A model generated the notes under the pieces. It did no database searches. It was given only the letters and a program-made list of their open reading frames with translations, and was not told where the DNA came from. From RGIG1995 sp045652425 (lineage in GTDB: Bacteria > Bacillota > Clostridia > Oscillospirales > CAG-272), in NCBI GenBank assembly GCA_045652425.1, contig JAZRUG010000013.1, positions 1-64,000 of the forward strand: DNA of 64,000 bases. The letters are read 5' to 3'. The first letter of the stretch is position 1. The number at the start of each line of letters is the position of its first letter. The position numbers and the translations under genes were made by a program. Positions 33,339-40,033 of this stretch are shown piece after piece.

Positions 33339-33455
33339 TTGGAGGGGATTTGAAAATTAACTTATATATAAAATGAAAGAATTGATGCTTTTTTCTTCAC
33401 CATATCACTGTCTTGGGGGTACTATAGCATAAAAGCGGCAAAGGGGCAAGAGTTA

Positions 33456-33629
33456 GTGAAATCGTTCGCTGGCGCTCACGGTAAAATCAAAGGCTTTCGC
33501 CTTTGGTGAAATATTTTGCTAACGCAAAATGTGAAATTAAATCCACCCACCGCCGCAGCGATTTCACTCGAGCGAAGCGAGAATTTCACATTGCGAAGCA
33601 ATATTTCACCCACCCGTTAGGGTGGATTT
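33456..33629. repeat. Palindromic element with GTGAAAT/ATTTCAC boxes
   Basis: This non-coding 174-bp element is built on symmetry. Three GTGAAAT boxes on the left (33456, 33506, 33531) mirror three ATTTCAC boxes on the right (33561, 33583, 33603). Small hairpins fill the gaps: CAAAGGC/GCCTTTG, ATTTTGC/GCAAAAT and ATTGC/GCAAT. An outer 10-bp stem AAATCCACCC (33539-33548) / GGGTGGATTT (33620-33629) closes the right part. It resembles a dispersed palindromic (REP or MITE-like) unit, but only one copy is in the window. Confidence 0.6.
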
Positions 33630-33634
33630 AGTTG

Positions 33635-33668
33635 AAAAAAGTCCTGTTCTTTCGAACAGGACTTTTTT
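33635..33668 (-). terminator. Terminator of the tRNA operon
   Basis: A 13-bp class stem (AAAAGTCCTGTTC / GAACAGGACTTTT, loop TTTC) directly follows the last tRNA (Cys) on the minus strand, with a T run. Confidence 0.9.
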
Positions 33669-33669
33669 C

Positions 33670-33744
33670 TGGAGGCGCCACCCGGATTTGAACCGGGGAA
33701 TAACGGTTTTGCAGACCGTGGCCTTACCACTTGGCTATAGCGCC
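33670..33744 (-). tRNA. tRNA-Cys (anticodon GCA)
   Basis: The minus strand folds as a tRNA with acceptor GGCGCTA/TGGCGCC, anticodon loop CTGCAAA giving GCA, T-loop GGTTCAAATCC and an encoded CCA end (33670-33672) after discriminator T. It is the last gene of the tRNA operon. Confidence 0.97.
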
Positions 33745-33753
33745 GAAAACTTT

Positions 33754-33829
33754 TGGAGCGGATTACGGGGCTCGAACCCGCCACCTCGACCTTGGCAAGG
33801 TCGCGCTCTACCAAATGAGCTAAATCCGC
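33754..33829 (-). tRNA. tRNA-Gly (anticodon GCC), copy 2
   Basis: Acceptor GCGGATT/AATCCGC, anticodon stem-loop GACCTTGCCAAGGTC giving GCC, T-loop GGGTTCGAGCCCC, discriminator T and an encoded CCA. Its sequence is identical to the upstream tRNA-Gly at 34021-34096. Confidence 0.97.
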
Positions 33830-34020
33830 ATACTTTACATCAATGTCGGATTCTTTTACCCTTTCCTCTAACATATTATGCAAACGGTGTTCCGTTCGCT
33901 ACTCGCTAAAGTACCATAAGTAAAATCATTTACCCAACATCTCTGCAAATTATTTTCTGCGCATATATAAACCGACAAATAAATCTGTTTTTCAACAGAT
34001 TTACTCGCAGTTGTTTTTTA

Positions 34021-34096
34021 TGGAGCGGATTACGGGGCTCGAACCCGCCACCTCGACCTTGGCAAGGTCGCGCTCTACCAAATGAGCTAAATCCGC
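34021..34096 (-). tRNA. tRNA-Gly (anticodon GCC), copy 1
   Basis: Identical in sequence to the neighbouring tRNA-Gly at 33754-33829, including the encoded CCA. The two are separated by 191 bp of unrelated AT-rich spacer with no gene. Confidence 0.97.
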
Positions 34097-34130
34097 ATAT
34101 AATCAAAGAGAAGTTTTCACTTCTCTTTGA

Positions 34131-34206
<76 letters not shown>

Positions 34207-34223
34207 AAATAATTTGCCGCATA

Positions 34224-34300
34224 TGGCGACCTGGATGGGACTCGAACCCACGACCTCTAGCGTGACAGGCTAGCGTTCTAACCAACTGAACTACCAGGCC
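34224..34300 (-). tRNA. tRNA-Asp (anticodon GTC)
   Basis: Acceptor GGCCTGG/CCAGGTC, anticodon loop CCTGTCACG giving GTC, T-arm GTGGGTTCGAGTCC and an encoded CCA after discriminator G. Confidence 0.97.
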
Positions 34301-34302
34301 AT

Positions 34303-34378
34303 TGGTGGGAACAATAGGGCTCGAACCTATGACCCTCTGCTTGTAAGGCAGATGCTCTCCCAGCTGAGCTATGCTCCC
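34303..34378 (-). tRNA. tRNA-Val (anticodon TAC)
   Basis: Acceptor GGGAGCA/TGTTCCC, anticodon loop CTTACAAG giving TAC, T-arm ATAGGTTCGAGCCC and an encoded CCA. It is the first gene of the operon, about 13 bp after the likely transcription start. Confidence 0.97.
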
Positions 34379-34396
34379 ATCTATGCGGCGTGGACT

Positions 34397-34425
34397 ATTA
34401 TAGCACAGTGTCTTTTATTTGTCAA
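34397..34425 (-). promoter_or_regulatory. Consensus promoter of the tRNA operon
   Basis: Perfect TTGACA (rc of 34420-34425) and perfect TATAAT (rc of 34397-34402) with a 17-bp spacer, as expected for a strong stable-RNA promoter. Confidence 0.95.
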
Positions 34426-34547
34426 CACCTTTTTTCAATTTTTTTAAACTTTTTTTCTTTTCGTTTTTTTACCCAAAAACTCACTCGTTTCCTACTCTTT
34501 TTATTATATATTGTTAACTATCAAAAAGACATTTTTTAAATTTGCTC

Positions 34548-34576
34548 TTGTATTATTCCAAAAAATTATGTATAAT
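34548..34576 (+). promoter_or_regulatory. Promoter of the coaE-prfA-tsaC-parC cluster
   Basis: TTGTAT (34548-34553) and TATAAT (34571-34576), 17-bp spacer, 32 bp before coaE. The 170 bp between this and the tRNA promoter is T-rich with no gene. Confidence 0.7.
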
Positions 34577-34608
34577 ATTAGAATAATGCTATATTTTGGG
34601 GTATTCTT

Positions 34609-35202
34609 ATGATCGTCATTGGGTTAACGGGCGGAAGCGGTGTCGGTAAAGGCTGTGTCTGCCAAGAATTTTTAAAGTACAATATCAATTCCATCGACAC
34701 AGACCAAACTGCACGTCAGGTCTGCGACAAGGGTAAACCTTGCCTTAACGACCTAGTCTCAAATTTTGGTGAAATTATTCTCAACGAAGATGGCACACTC
34801 AACAGAAAGCAACTTGCATCAATCGCATTCGCTGACAAAGATAAACATGCAATCCTAAACAAAATAACTCATTATTATATATTGAACGAAGTCCGTGCTT
34901 GGCTCGACACACAGCGTGCACAGGAGCATATAGCAGCTATAGTCGATGCACCTCTGCTTTTCGAAAGCTCATTCGACAAAGAGTGCGACGTTATCATCGC
35001 TGTTACAGCCCCCAGAGAAAAGCGCATAGAGAGACTGCTTGTTCGCGACAATATACCTCTTGAGGCTATTGAACTTCGTTTAAGCAAACAATGGAACGAT
35101 GACTTTTACACCCAAAAAGCCAATTTCGTTATTCGTAACGAAGGTTCGATTGACGATATTTCAAAACAAGTAAAAACAATCTATAACCAACTTTTTAAGT
35201 AA
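34609..35202 (+). CDS. coaE: Dephospho-CoA kinase
   Basis: This 197-aa P-loop kinase catalyses the last step of coenzyme A synthesis, phosphorylating dephospho-CoA at the ribose 3-prime hydroxyl. Walker A is GLTGGSGVGKG (residues 5-15), SIDTDQTARQV is the CoA-binding region with the conserved Asp, and the lid and base-binding segment reads VDAPLLFESSFDKECDVIIAV. RLLVRDNIPLEAIELRLSKQ supplies the C-terminal arginine motif. Length is normal. It starts the forward housekeeping cluster and is followed 20 nt later by prfA. Confidence 0.95.
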   Translation: MIVIGLTGGSGVGKGCVCQEFLKYNINSIDTDQTARQVCDKGKPCLNDLVSNFGEIILNEDGTLNRKQLASIAFADKDKHAILNKITHYYILNEVRAWLDTQRAQEHIAAIVDAPLLFESSFDKECDVIIAVTAPREKRIERLLVRDNIPLEAIELRLSKQWNDDFYTQKANFVIRNEGSIDDISKQVKTIYNQLFK

Positions 35203-35222
35203 ACAGTATGGAGTAAAATATA

Positions 35223-36287
35223 ATGATAGCAAAGCTACAGAAAATTGAAGAAAAGTACGAAAACATCCTTTCCGAGCTTGAAAAGCCTGAAACGGTATCA
35301 AACCAAGAAGAATATAAAAAACTTATGCGCGAACACAAAACCCTTACCCCCATAGTCGAAAAGTTCCGCGAATACAAAAAAGCGGAGTCTGCCGTTCTTG
35401 AAAGCGAAGAAATGATGAAAGAACAGCTTGATCCCGAATTTAAAGCTCTTTGCGAAGAAGAATACAAGCAAGGCAAACTTGATATGCAAAAATGTACAGA
35501 TGAACTGAAAATATTACTTCTCCCCCGCGATCCCGACGATGACAAAAACGTTATCGTCGAAATAAGAGCGGGTGCGGGCGGCGAAGAAGCTGCGCTTTTC
35601 GCAGGTGTTCTCTACCGTATGTATTCTATGTACGCAGAAAGCGCAGGTTATAAAACCGAGGTTATCAGCTCAAATGAAACGGGACTTGGCGGTTTCAGAG
35701 AAATATCCTTTATGGTTGAGGGCGAGGGCGCATTCAGTAAACTGAAATTTGAAAGCGGCGTTCACCGCGTACAGCGCGTACCCGAAACCGAAACTTCTGG
35801 CAGAATCCACACTTCCACCGTTACAGTCGCAGTACTTCCCGAAGCCGAAGAAGTTGAAATCGAAATCAATCCTGCAGACCTTAAAATAGAATCATGCAAG
35901 AGCAGCGGTGCGGGTGGTCAGCACATAAACAAAACCGAATCTGCAGTCAGACTTACGCATCTTCCTACCGGTATAGTAATCGAATGTCAGGAAGAACGTT
36001 CACAGTTCAAAAACAGAGATAAAGCTATGAAGCTTCTCCGTACAAAGCTTTTTGATATGAAGCAAACCGAACAAAACGAAAAAATAGCATCTGCAAGAAA
36101 GAGTATGGTAGGCACGGGCGACAGAAGCGAAAAAATACGCACCTACAACTATCCTCAAGGCAGAATTACCGACCACAGAATCGGTATGTCCCTCTTCTCT
36201 ATCGAAAACTTCCTAAACGGAAACATCGGCGAAATGATAGATGCGCTTATCACCGCCGACACGGCAGAAAGACTCAAAAACGCTTAA
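35223..36287 (+). CDS. prfA: Peptide chain release factor 1
   Basis: This 354-aa class I release factor reads UAA and UAG stop codons and triggers peptide release on the ribosome. It has the universal GGQ loop (SSGAGGQHINKTESAVRLTH, about residues 225-244) and the RF1-type region RVQRVPETETSGRIHTSTVT, where PET occupies the PxT anticodon-recognition position. The N-terminal coiled hairpin is intact. The usual neighbour prmC, which methylates the GGQ glutamine, is missing between prfA and tsaC. Confidence 0.97.
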   Translation: MIAKLQKIEEKYENILSELEKPETVSNQEEYKKLMREHKTLTPIVEKFREYKKAESAVLESEEMMKEQLDPEFKALCEEEYKQGKLDMQKCTDELKILLLPRDPDDDKNVIVEIRAGAGGEEAALFAGVLYRMYSMYAESAGYKTEVISSNETGLGGFREISFMVEGEGAFSKLKFESGVHRVQRVPETETSGRIHTSTVTVAVLPEAEEVEIEINPADLKIESCKSSGAGGQHINKTESAVRLTHLPTGIVIECQEERSQFKNRDKAMKLLRTKLFDMKQTEQNEKIASARKSMVGTGDRSEKIRTYNYPQGRITDHRIGMSLFSIENFLNGNIGEMIDALITADTAERLKNA

Positions 36288-36302
36288 TATTAAGGTGAAA
36301 AA

Positions 36303-37337
36303 ATGCAAACACTTTTAATTACCTCCGCCACTGAAAGCAATATAGCCAAGGCGGCAGATATAATATCAAACGGCGGTCTTGTGGTTATGCCTACCGAAAC
36401 CGTATACGGTCTCGGGGCAAACGCACTTGACAAAAATGCTGTTACAAACGTATATAAAGCCAAAGGCAGACCTATGGACAACCCTCTTATCGTCCACCTT
36501 GCAAAGCCTGAAGATGCAGAAACTTACGCACACACAAACGAAACGTTCTACAAACTTGCTGAACGCTTTATGCCGGGGCCTTTGACTGTTATACTTCCAA
36601 AAAAAGATATAATCCCCTATGAAGTTACCTGCGGACTCGATACGGTCGCTATCCGCGTTCCGTCAAACGAAATCGCACACAAACTTATTGAACTCTCGGG
36701 CTGTCCTATAGCCGCCCCCTCTGCCAACCTTTCGGGCAAACCGAGTCCTACGTCCTTCGAGCACGTTGTCGAGGATATGAACGGCAGAGTTGACGCCATT
36801 ATTGACGGAGGAAAATGCGACGTCGGTGTCGAGTCAACGGTTATTATATTAAAAGGAAACAGCGCCGAGATTCTTCGACCGGGGCTTGTTACATACGAGG
36901 ACCTTGCAGAAATAATACCCGATATAACCATAAACGAAGCGGTCAAAAACCAATGCACAACTGCAAAACCCGCAAGTCCTGGTATGAAATACAGACATTA
37001 CGCACCCTCGTCTCCCGTTTATCTCATCGACGGAAACGACGAAGATATAATTACATTTTTCAAAAACAAGCAACAAACGGAGAACTGCGGTATCCTCTGC
37101 TTTGACGAGGACGCAAAATATCTTTCTTCCGACAAGCTTTTGACATTCGGCGGTCATTTCGACGAGCAAAAACAAGCGCACGAGCTTTTTGATATGCTCA
37201 GAAAATTTGATTCTATGTCGGTCGATAAAATATACGCCCGTCTCCCTTCAGATAAGGGCGTCGGCCTTGCCGTCTATAACAGACTTATACGCGCGGCAGG
37301 TTTCACTATTATTAACGTAAATAAAACACAGGAGTAA
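36303..37337 (+). CDS. Threonylcarbamoyl-AMP synthase (Sua5 type)
   Basis: This 344-aa enzyme makes threonylcarbamoyl-AMP for the t6A37 modification of tRNAs decoding ANN codons. The YrdC domain (about residues 10-200) shows GLVVMPTETVYGLGANALD, YKAKGRPMDNPLIVHL, RVPSNEIAHKLI and GCPIAAPSANLSGKPSPT. The C-terminal Sua5 domain (about residues 225-344) begins after the linker SPGMKYRHYAPSSPV. It is 15 nt after prfA and 6 nt before the topoisomerase gene. The longer Sua5 form is usual in Clostridia. Confidence 0.95.
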   Translation: MQTLLITSATESNIAKAADIISNGGLVVMPTETVYGLGANALDKNAVTNVYKAKGRPMDNPLIVHLAKPEDAETYAHTNETFYKLAERFMPGPLTVILPKKDIIPYEVTCGLDTVAIRVPSNEIAHKLIELSGCPIAAPSANLSGKPSPTSFEHVVEDMNGRVDAIIDGGKCDVGVESTVIILKGNSAEILRPGLVTYEDLAEIIPDITINEAVKNQCTTAKPASPGMKYRHYAPSSPVYLIDGNDEDIITFFKNKQQTENCGILCFDEDAKYLSSDKLLTFGGHFDEQKQAHELFDMLRKFDSMSVDKIYARLPSDKGVGLAVYNRLIRAAGFTIINVNKTQE

Positions 37338-37343
37338 ATATAT

Positions 37344-39545
37344 ATGGCGAGAAAGAAAAAGAGCGCATCAATAATCGAAGAAGAGCTCCCGGAGGCAATA
37401 CCGGTTATTCAACCCATAACGGAAACAATTGAAAAAAACTATATGCCCTACGCAATGAGCGTTATCATTTCGAGAGCTATTCCCGAAATCGACGGCTTCA
37501 AGCCCTCGCACCGCAAATTGCTTTACACTATGTACAAAATGGGGCTTATGACGGGCGCACGAACCAAGAGCGCTAATATCGTCGGTCAGACAATGAAGCT
37601 CAACCCTCACGGCGACGCTTCAATATACGAAACAATGGTTAGACTTACCAAGGGTAACGAGGCTTTGTTACACCCCTTCGTTGACTCAAAGGGTTCTTTC
37701 GGTAAGCATTACAGTCGTGATATGGCTTATGCGGCGGCGCGTTATACCGAGGCGAAGCTCGACCCTATATGCTCGGAAATATTCAGAGGTATAGACAAGA
37801 ACGCTGTTGAGTTCGTTCCTAACTACGACAACTCTATGACCGAGCCGACTTTACTTCCAACGGCATTCCCCAACGTTCTCGTTTCTCCCAACATGGGCGT
37901 TGCCGTCGGTATGGCAAGTTCTATTTGCTCATTTAACCTTAACGAAATATGCGACGGTACTATTCAGCTTTTGAAAAACCCCAAGACGGATATTGAAAAA
38001 ATGCTTGATATCGTCAGAGCTCCCGACTTCCCTTGCGGCGCTTCTCTTATATACAACAGAGAGCAAATGAAAGAAATCTTCGAGACGGGTGCCGGCAGCG
38101 TTAAGCTCCGCGCAAGATACACCTACGATAAAGAGGCTAACTGCATCGACGTTATTGAAATTCCCTACTCCACGTCTATAGAAGCTATTATGAAGCGTAT
38201 GACAGACCTCGTAAAAGAGGGCAAACTCAAAGAGGTTACCGACTTCAGAGATGAAATCGACCTTCACGGCTTTAAGCTGACAATCGACCTTCGTAGAGGC
38301 ACGGACCCTGACAAACTTATGACCAAACTCTACAAGCTCACCCCACTTGAAGATAACTTTAGCTGTAACTTCAACGTACTCGTCGATATGATTCCGCGAC
38401 AGATGGGCGTAACCGAAATCCTTACCGAGTGGATAAAGTTCAGAATGGGCTGTGTTAAGCGCGAACTGCAGTATGAGCATGACAGAAAGAGCGAAAAGCT
38501 TCACCTGCTCCTCGGTCTCGGCAAAATTATTCTTGATATTGACAAGGCTATTCAAATAATCAGAGAAACAAAGAATGAAAAAGACGTTATACCAAACCTT
38601 ATGTCCGGTTTTGATATTGACGAAGTTCAGGCAAACTATATAGCCGACATCAAGCTCCGTAACCTCAACCTTGAATATATCATAAACAGAGTTAAAGAAA
38701 TTGAATCATTGCAAAAAGAAATCGCTGAATTAAAAGATACTATTGAAAACGATTCAAAGGTTAAGGCAGTTATCGCAAAACAGCTTAAAGAAATAAAGGA
38801 AAAATTCGGTCAGCCGAGAAAGACACAGCTTATCTACGACTACGACGTTTCCGAATATAAGGAAGAGGAATACGTTGAAAACTATAACGTTAAGCTCATT
38901 CTTACAAGAGATGGTTACTTCAAAAAGATTACCCTCGTTTCTCTCCGCGGTAACGACGAGCAAAAACTCAAGGACGGCGACGAGATAAGAACGGAAGAGG
39001 CGGCAACCAATACAGACGAGCTTATATTCTTCTCGGATAAAGCGCAGATGTATAGGGCAAGGGTTAAAGACTTTGACTGCGATAAAGCTTCTTCGCTCGG
39101 TGAATATATCCCCGCAAAGCTCGGATTTGATGATGGCGAAAAGGTCGTCTTTATGAAAGTTCTTAACGAATACAAAGAAGAAGATAAGTTTATATTTATC
39201 TTTGAAAACGGCAAGGGTGTAAAAGTACCCGTTAAGGCATACGAAACAAAATCGTTCAGAAAGAAACTTACGGGCGCATATTCGTCGGCTTCGCCTATCG
39301 CGGGTGTGTTCTACGAAGACCAGCCTTTTGAGCTTCTTATGATTGCTGACAACAATAAAGCTATTGTTATTAACACGAAGCTTATTACCGAAAAAACAAC
39401 TCGTTCTTCACAGGGGACTGCCTTGTTTAAATTGAAACCAAAACAAAGAATTGTTAATACGCTCCGCGATTTTGAAAAAAAATACCCCACCGCAAAAAGC
39501 TGCAGAAAAATAAAAGTTCCTGCTACGGGTTCATCAATGGAATAA
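37344..39545 (+). CDS. ParC-like type IIA topoisomerase subunit A
   Basis: This 733-aa protein has the breakage-reunion domain of GyrA/ParC: YAMSVIISRAIPEIDGFKPS, then HRKLLYTMYKMGL, KLNPHGDASIYETMVRL (quinolone region) and the catalytic tyrosine in AYAAARYTEAKLD. The C-terminal part is short (about residues 500-733), and I see no GyrA-box (QRRGGKG). This points to ParC or the clostridial second A subunit rather than gyrase. The partner B subunit (parE) normally precedes this gene, but the upstream neighbour here is tsaC. It probably pairs with a B subunit encoded elsewhere. Confidence 0.9.
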   Translation: MARKKKSASIIEEELPEAIPVIQPITETIEKNYMPYAMSVIISRAIPEIDGFKPSHRKLLYTMYKMGLMTGARTKSANIVGQTMKLNPHGDASIYETMVRLTKGNEALLHPFVDSKGSFGKHYSRDMAYAAARYTEAKLDPICSEIFRGIDKNAVEFVPNYDNSMTEPTLLPTAFPNVLVSPNMGVAVGMASSICSFNLNEICDGTIQLLKNPKTDIEKMLDIVRAPDFPCGASLIYNREQMKEIFETGAGSVKLRARYTYDKEANCIDVIEIPYSTSIEAIMKRMTDLVKEGKLKEVTDFRDEIDLHGFKLTIDLRRGTDPDKLMTKLYKLTPLEDNFSCNFNVLVDMIPRQMGVTEILTEWIKFRMGCVKRELQYEHDRKSEKLHLLLGLGKIILDIDKAIQIIRETKNEKDVIPNLMSGFDIDEVQANYIADIKLRNLNLEYIINRVKEIESLQKEIAELKDTIENDSKVKAVIAKQLKEIKEKFGQPRKTQLIYDYDVSEYKEEEYVENYNVKLILTRDGYFKKITLVSLRGNDEQKLKDGDEIRTEEAATNTDELIFFSDKAQMYRARVKDFDCDKASSLGEYIPAKLGFDDGEKVVFMKVLNEYKEEDKFIFIFENGKGVKVPVKAYETKSFRKKLTGAYSSASPIAGVFYEDQPFELLMIADNNKAIVINTKLITEKTTRSSQGTALFKLKPKQRIVNTLRDFEKKYPTAKSCRKIKVPATGSSME

Positions 39546-39560
39546 AAATAAATTTAGGGG

Positions 39561-39589
39561 TTGTATATTTGTTGATCTTGTGATATAAT
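39561..39589 (+). promoter_or_regulatory. Promoter of the 46-aa membrane protein
   Basis: TTGTAT (39561-39566) and TATAAT (39584-39589) with a 17-bp spacer. The leader contains a small TTGAC/GTCAA hairpin before the ribosome site. Confidence 0.6.
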
Positions 39590-39654
39590 CATACTTGACC
39601 CCTGTGAGTCAATATCGTTTTTACGTTATACTTATATAAATTGAGGTGAAAGAA

Positions 39655-39795
39655 ATGGAAAACACTAACAAGAAGAAAAAGATGTCGAAGGCCGACAAGG
39701 ATAAGCTCGTTATCAGAATAGTGTCCGGTGTTATGGGCGGTCTTATGCTCCTCGGCGTATTCGCTATGATTTTCAATCTTATCGGCTATTTTTAA
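39655..39795 (+). CDS. 46-aa single-pass membrane protein
   Basis: A short gene with its own promoter, a GAGGTG ribosome site 8 nt before the ATG, and its own terminator. The peptide starts with a strongly basic segment (MENTNKKKKMSKADKDKLV). One glycine-rich hydrophobic helix (about residues 22-46, IVSGVMGGLMLLGVFAMIFN) ends at LIGYF. The layout is that of a small inner-membrane protein with a cytoplasmic basic N-terminus. I do not recognise a named family. The complete expression unit argues that it is real. Confidence 0.75.
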   Translation: MENTNKKKKMSKADKDKLVIRIVSGVMGGLMLLGVFAMIFNLIGYF

Positions 39796-39812
39796 TCTAT
39801 AAGAACAACACG

Positions 39813-39846
39813 AAAACCACTCTGTTATTTGAGTGGTTTTTTGTTT
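39813..39846 (+). terminator. Terminator after the 46-aa protein
   Basis: A 10-bp stem AAAACCACTC / GAGTGGTTTT with an 8-nt loop followed by TTGTTTTG. Confidence 0.85.
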
Positions 39847-39945
39847 TGTAGGTCAATATTGGATATGCAGTTGCAGCGTAAGCCCTTTCCTGTGGGAAGG
39901 GCTTTCAATATTTCTGCTTACTCGCCATAATTACACAGAGGTAAC

Positions 39946-39987
39946 AAAAAGCTTCCCTTTCTGTTATAGAAAAGGAAGCTTGTTTTT
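39946..39987. terminator. Bidirectional terminator-like hairpin
   Basis: Arms AAAAAGCTTCC / GGAAGCTTGTTTTT surround an AT-rich inner part. A further AAGCCCTT/AAGGGCTT stem lies at 39880-39904. No gene lies between 39847 and 40033. Confidence 0.6.
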
Positions 39988-39997
39988 ACTATTATAA

Positions 39998-40024
39998 ATG
40001 AGTGTGGAGTTCACCCACACTCAT
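39998..40024 (-). terminator. Terminator after the LRR-dockerin gene
   Basis: A stem ATGAGTGTGG / CCACACTCAT lies about 10 bp beyond the stop of the giant surface protein on the minus strand. Confidence 0.75.
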
Positions 40025-40033
40025 CATATATTT

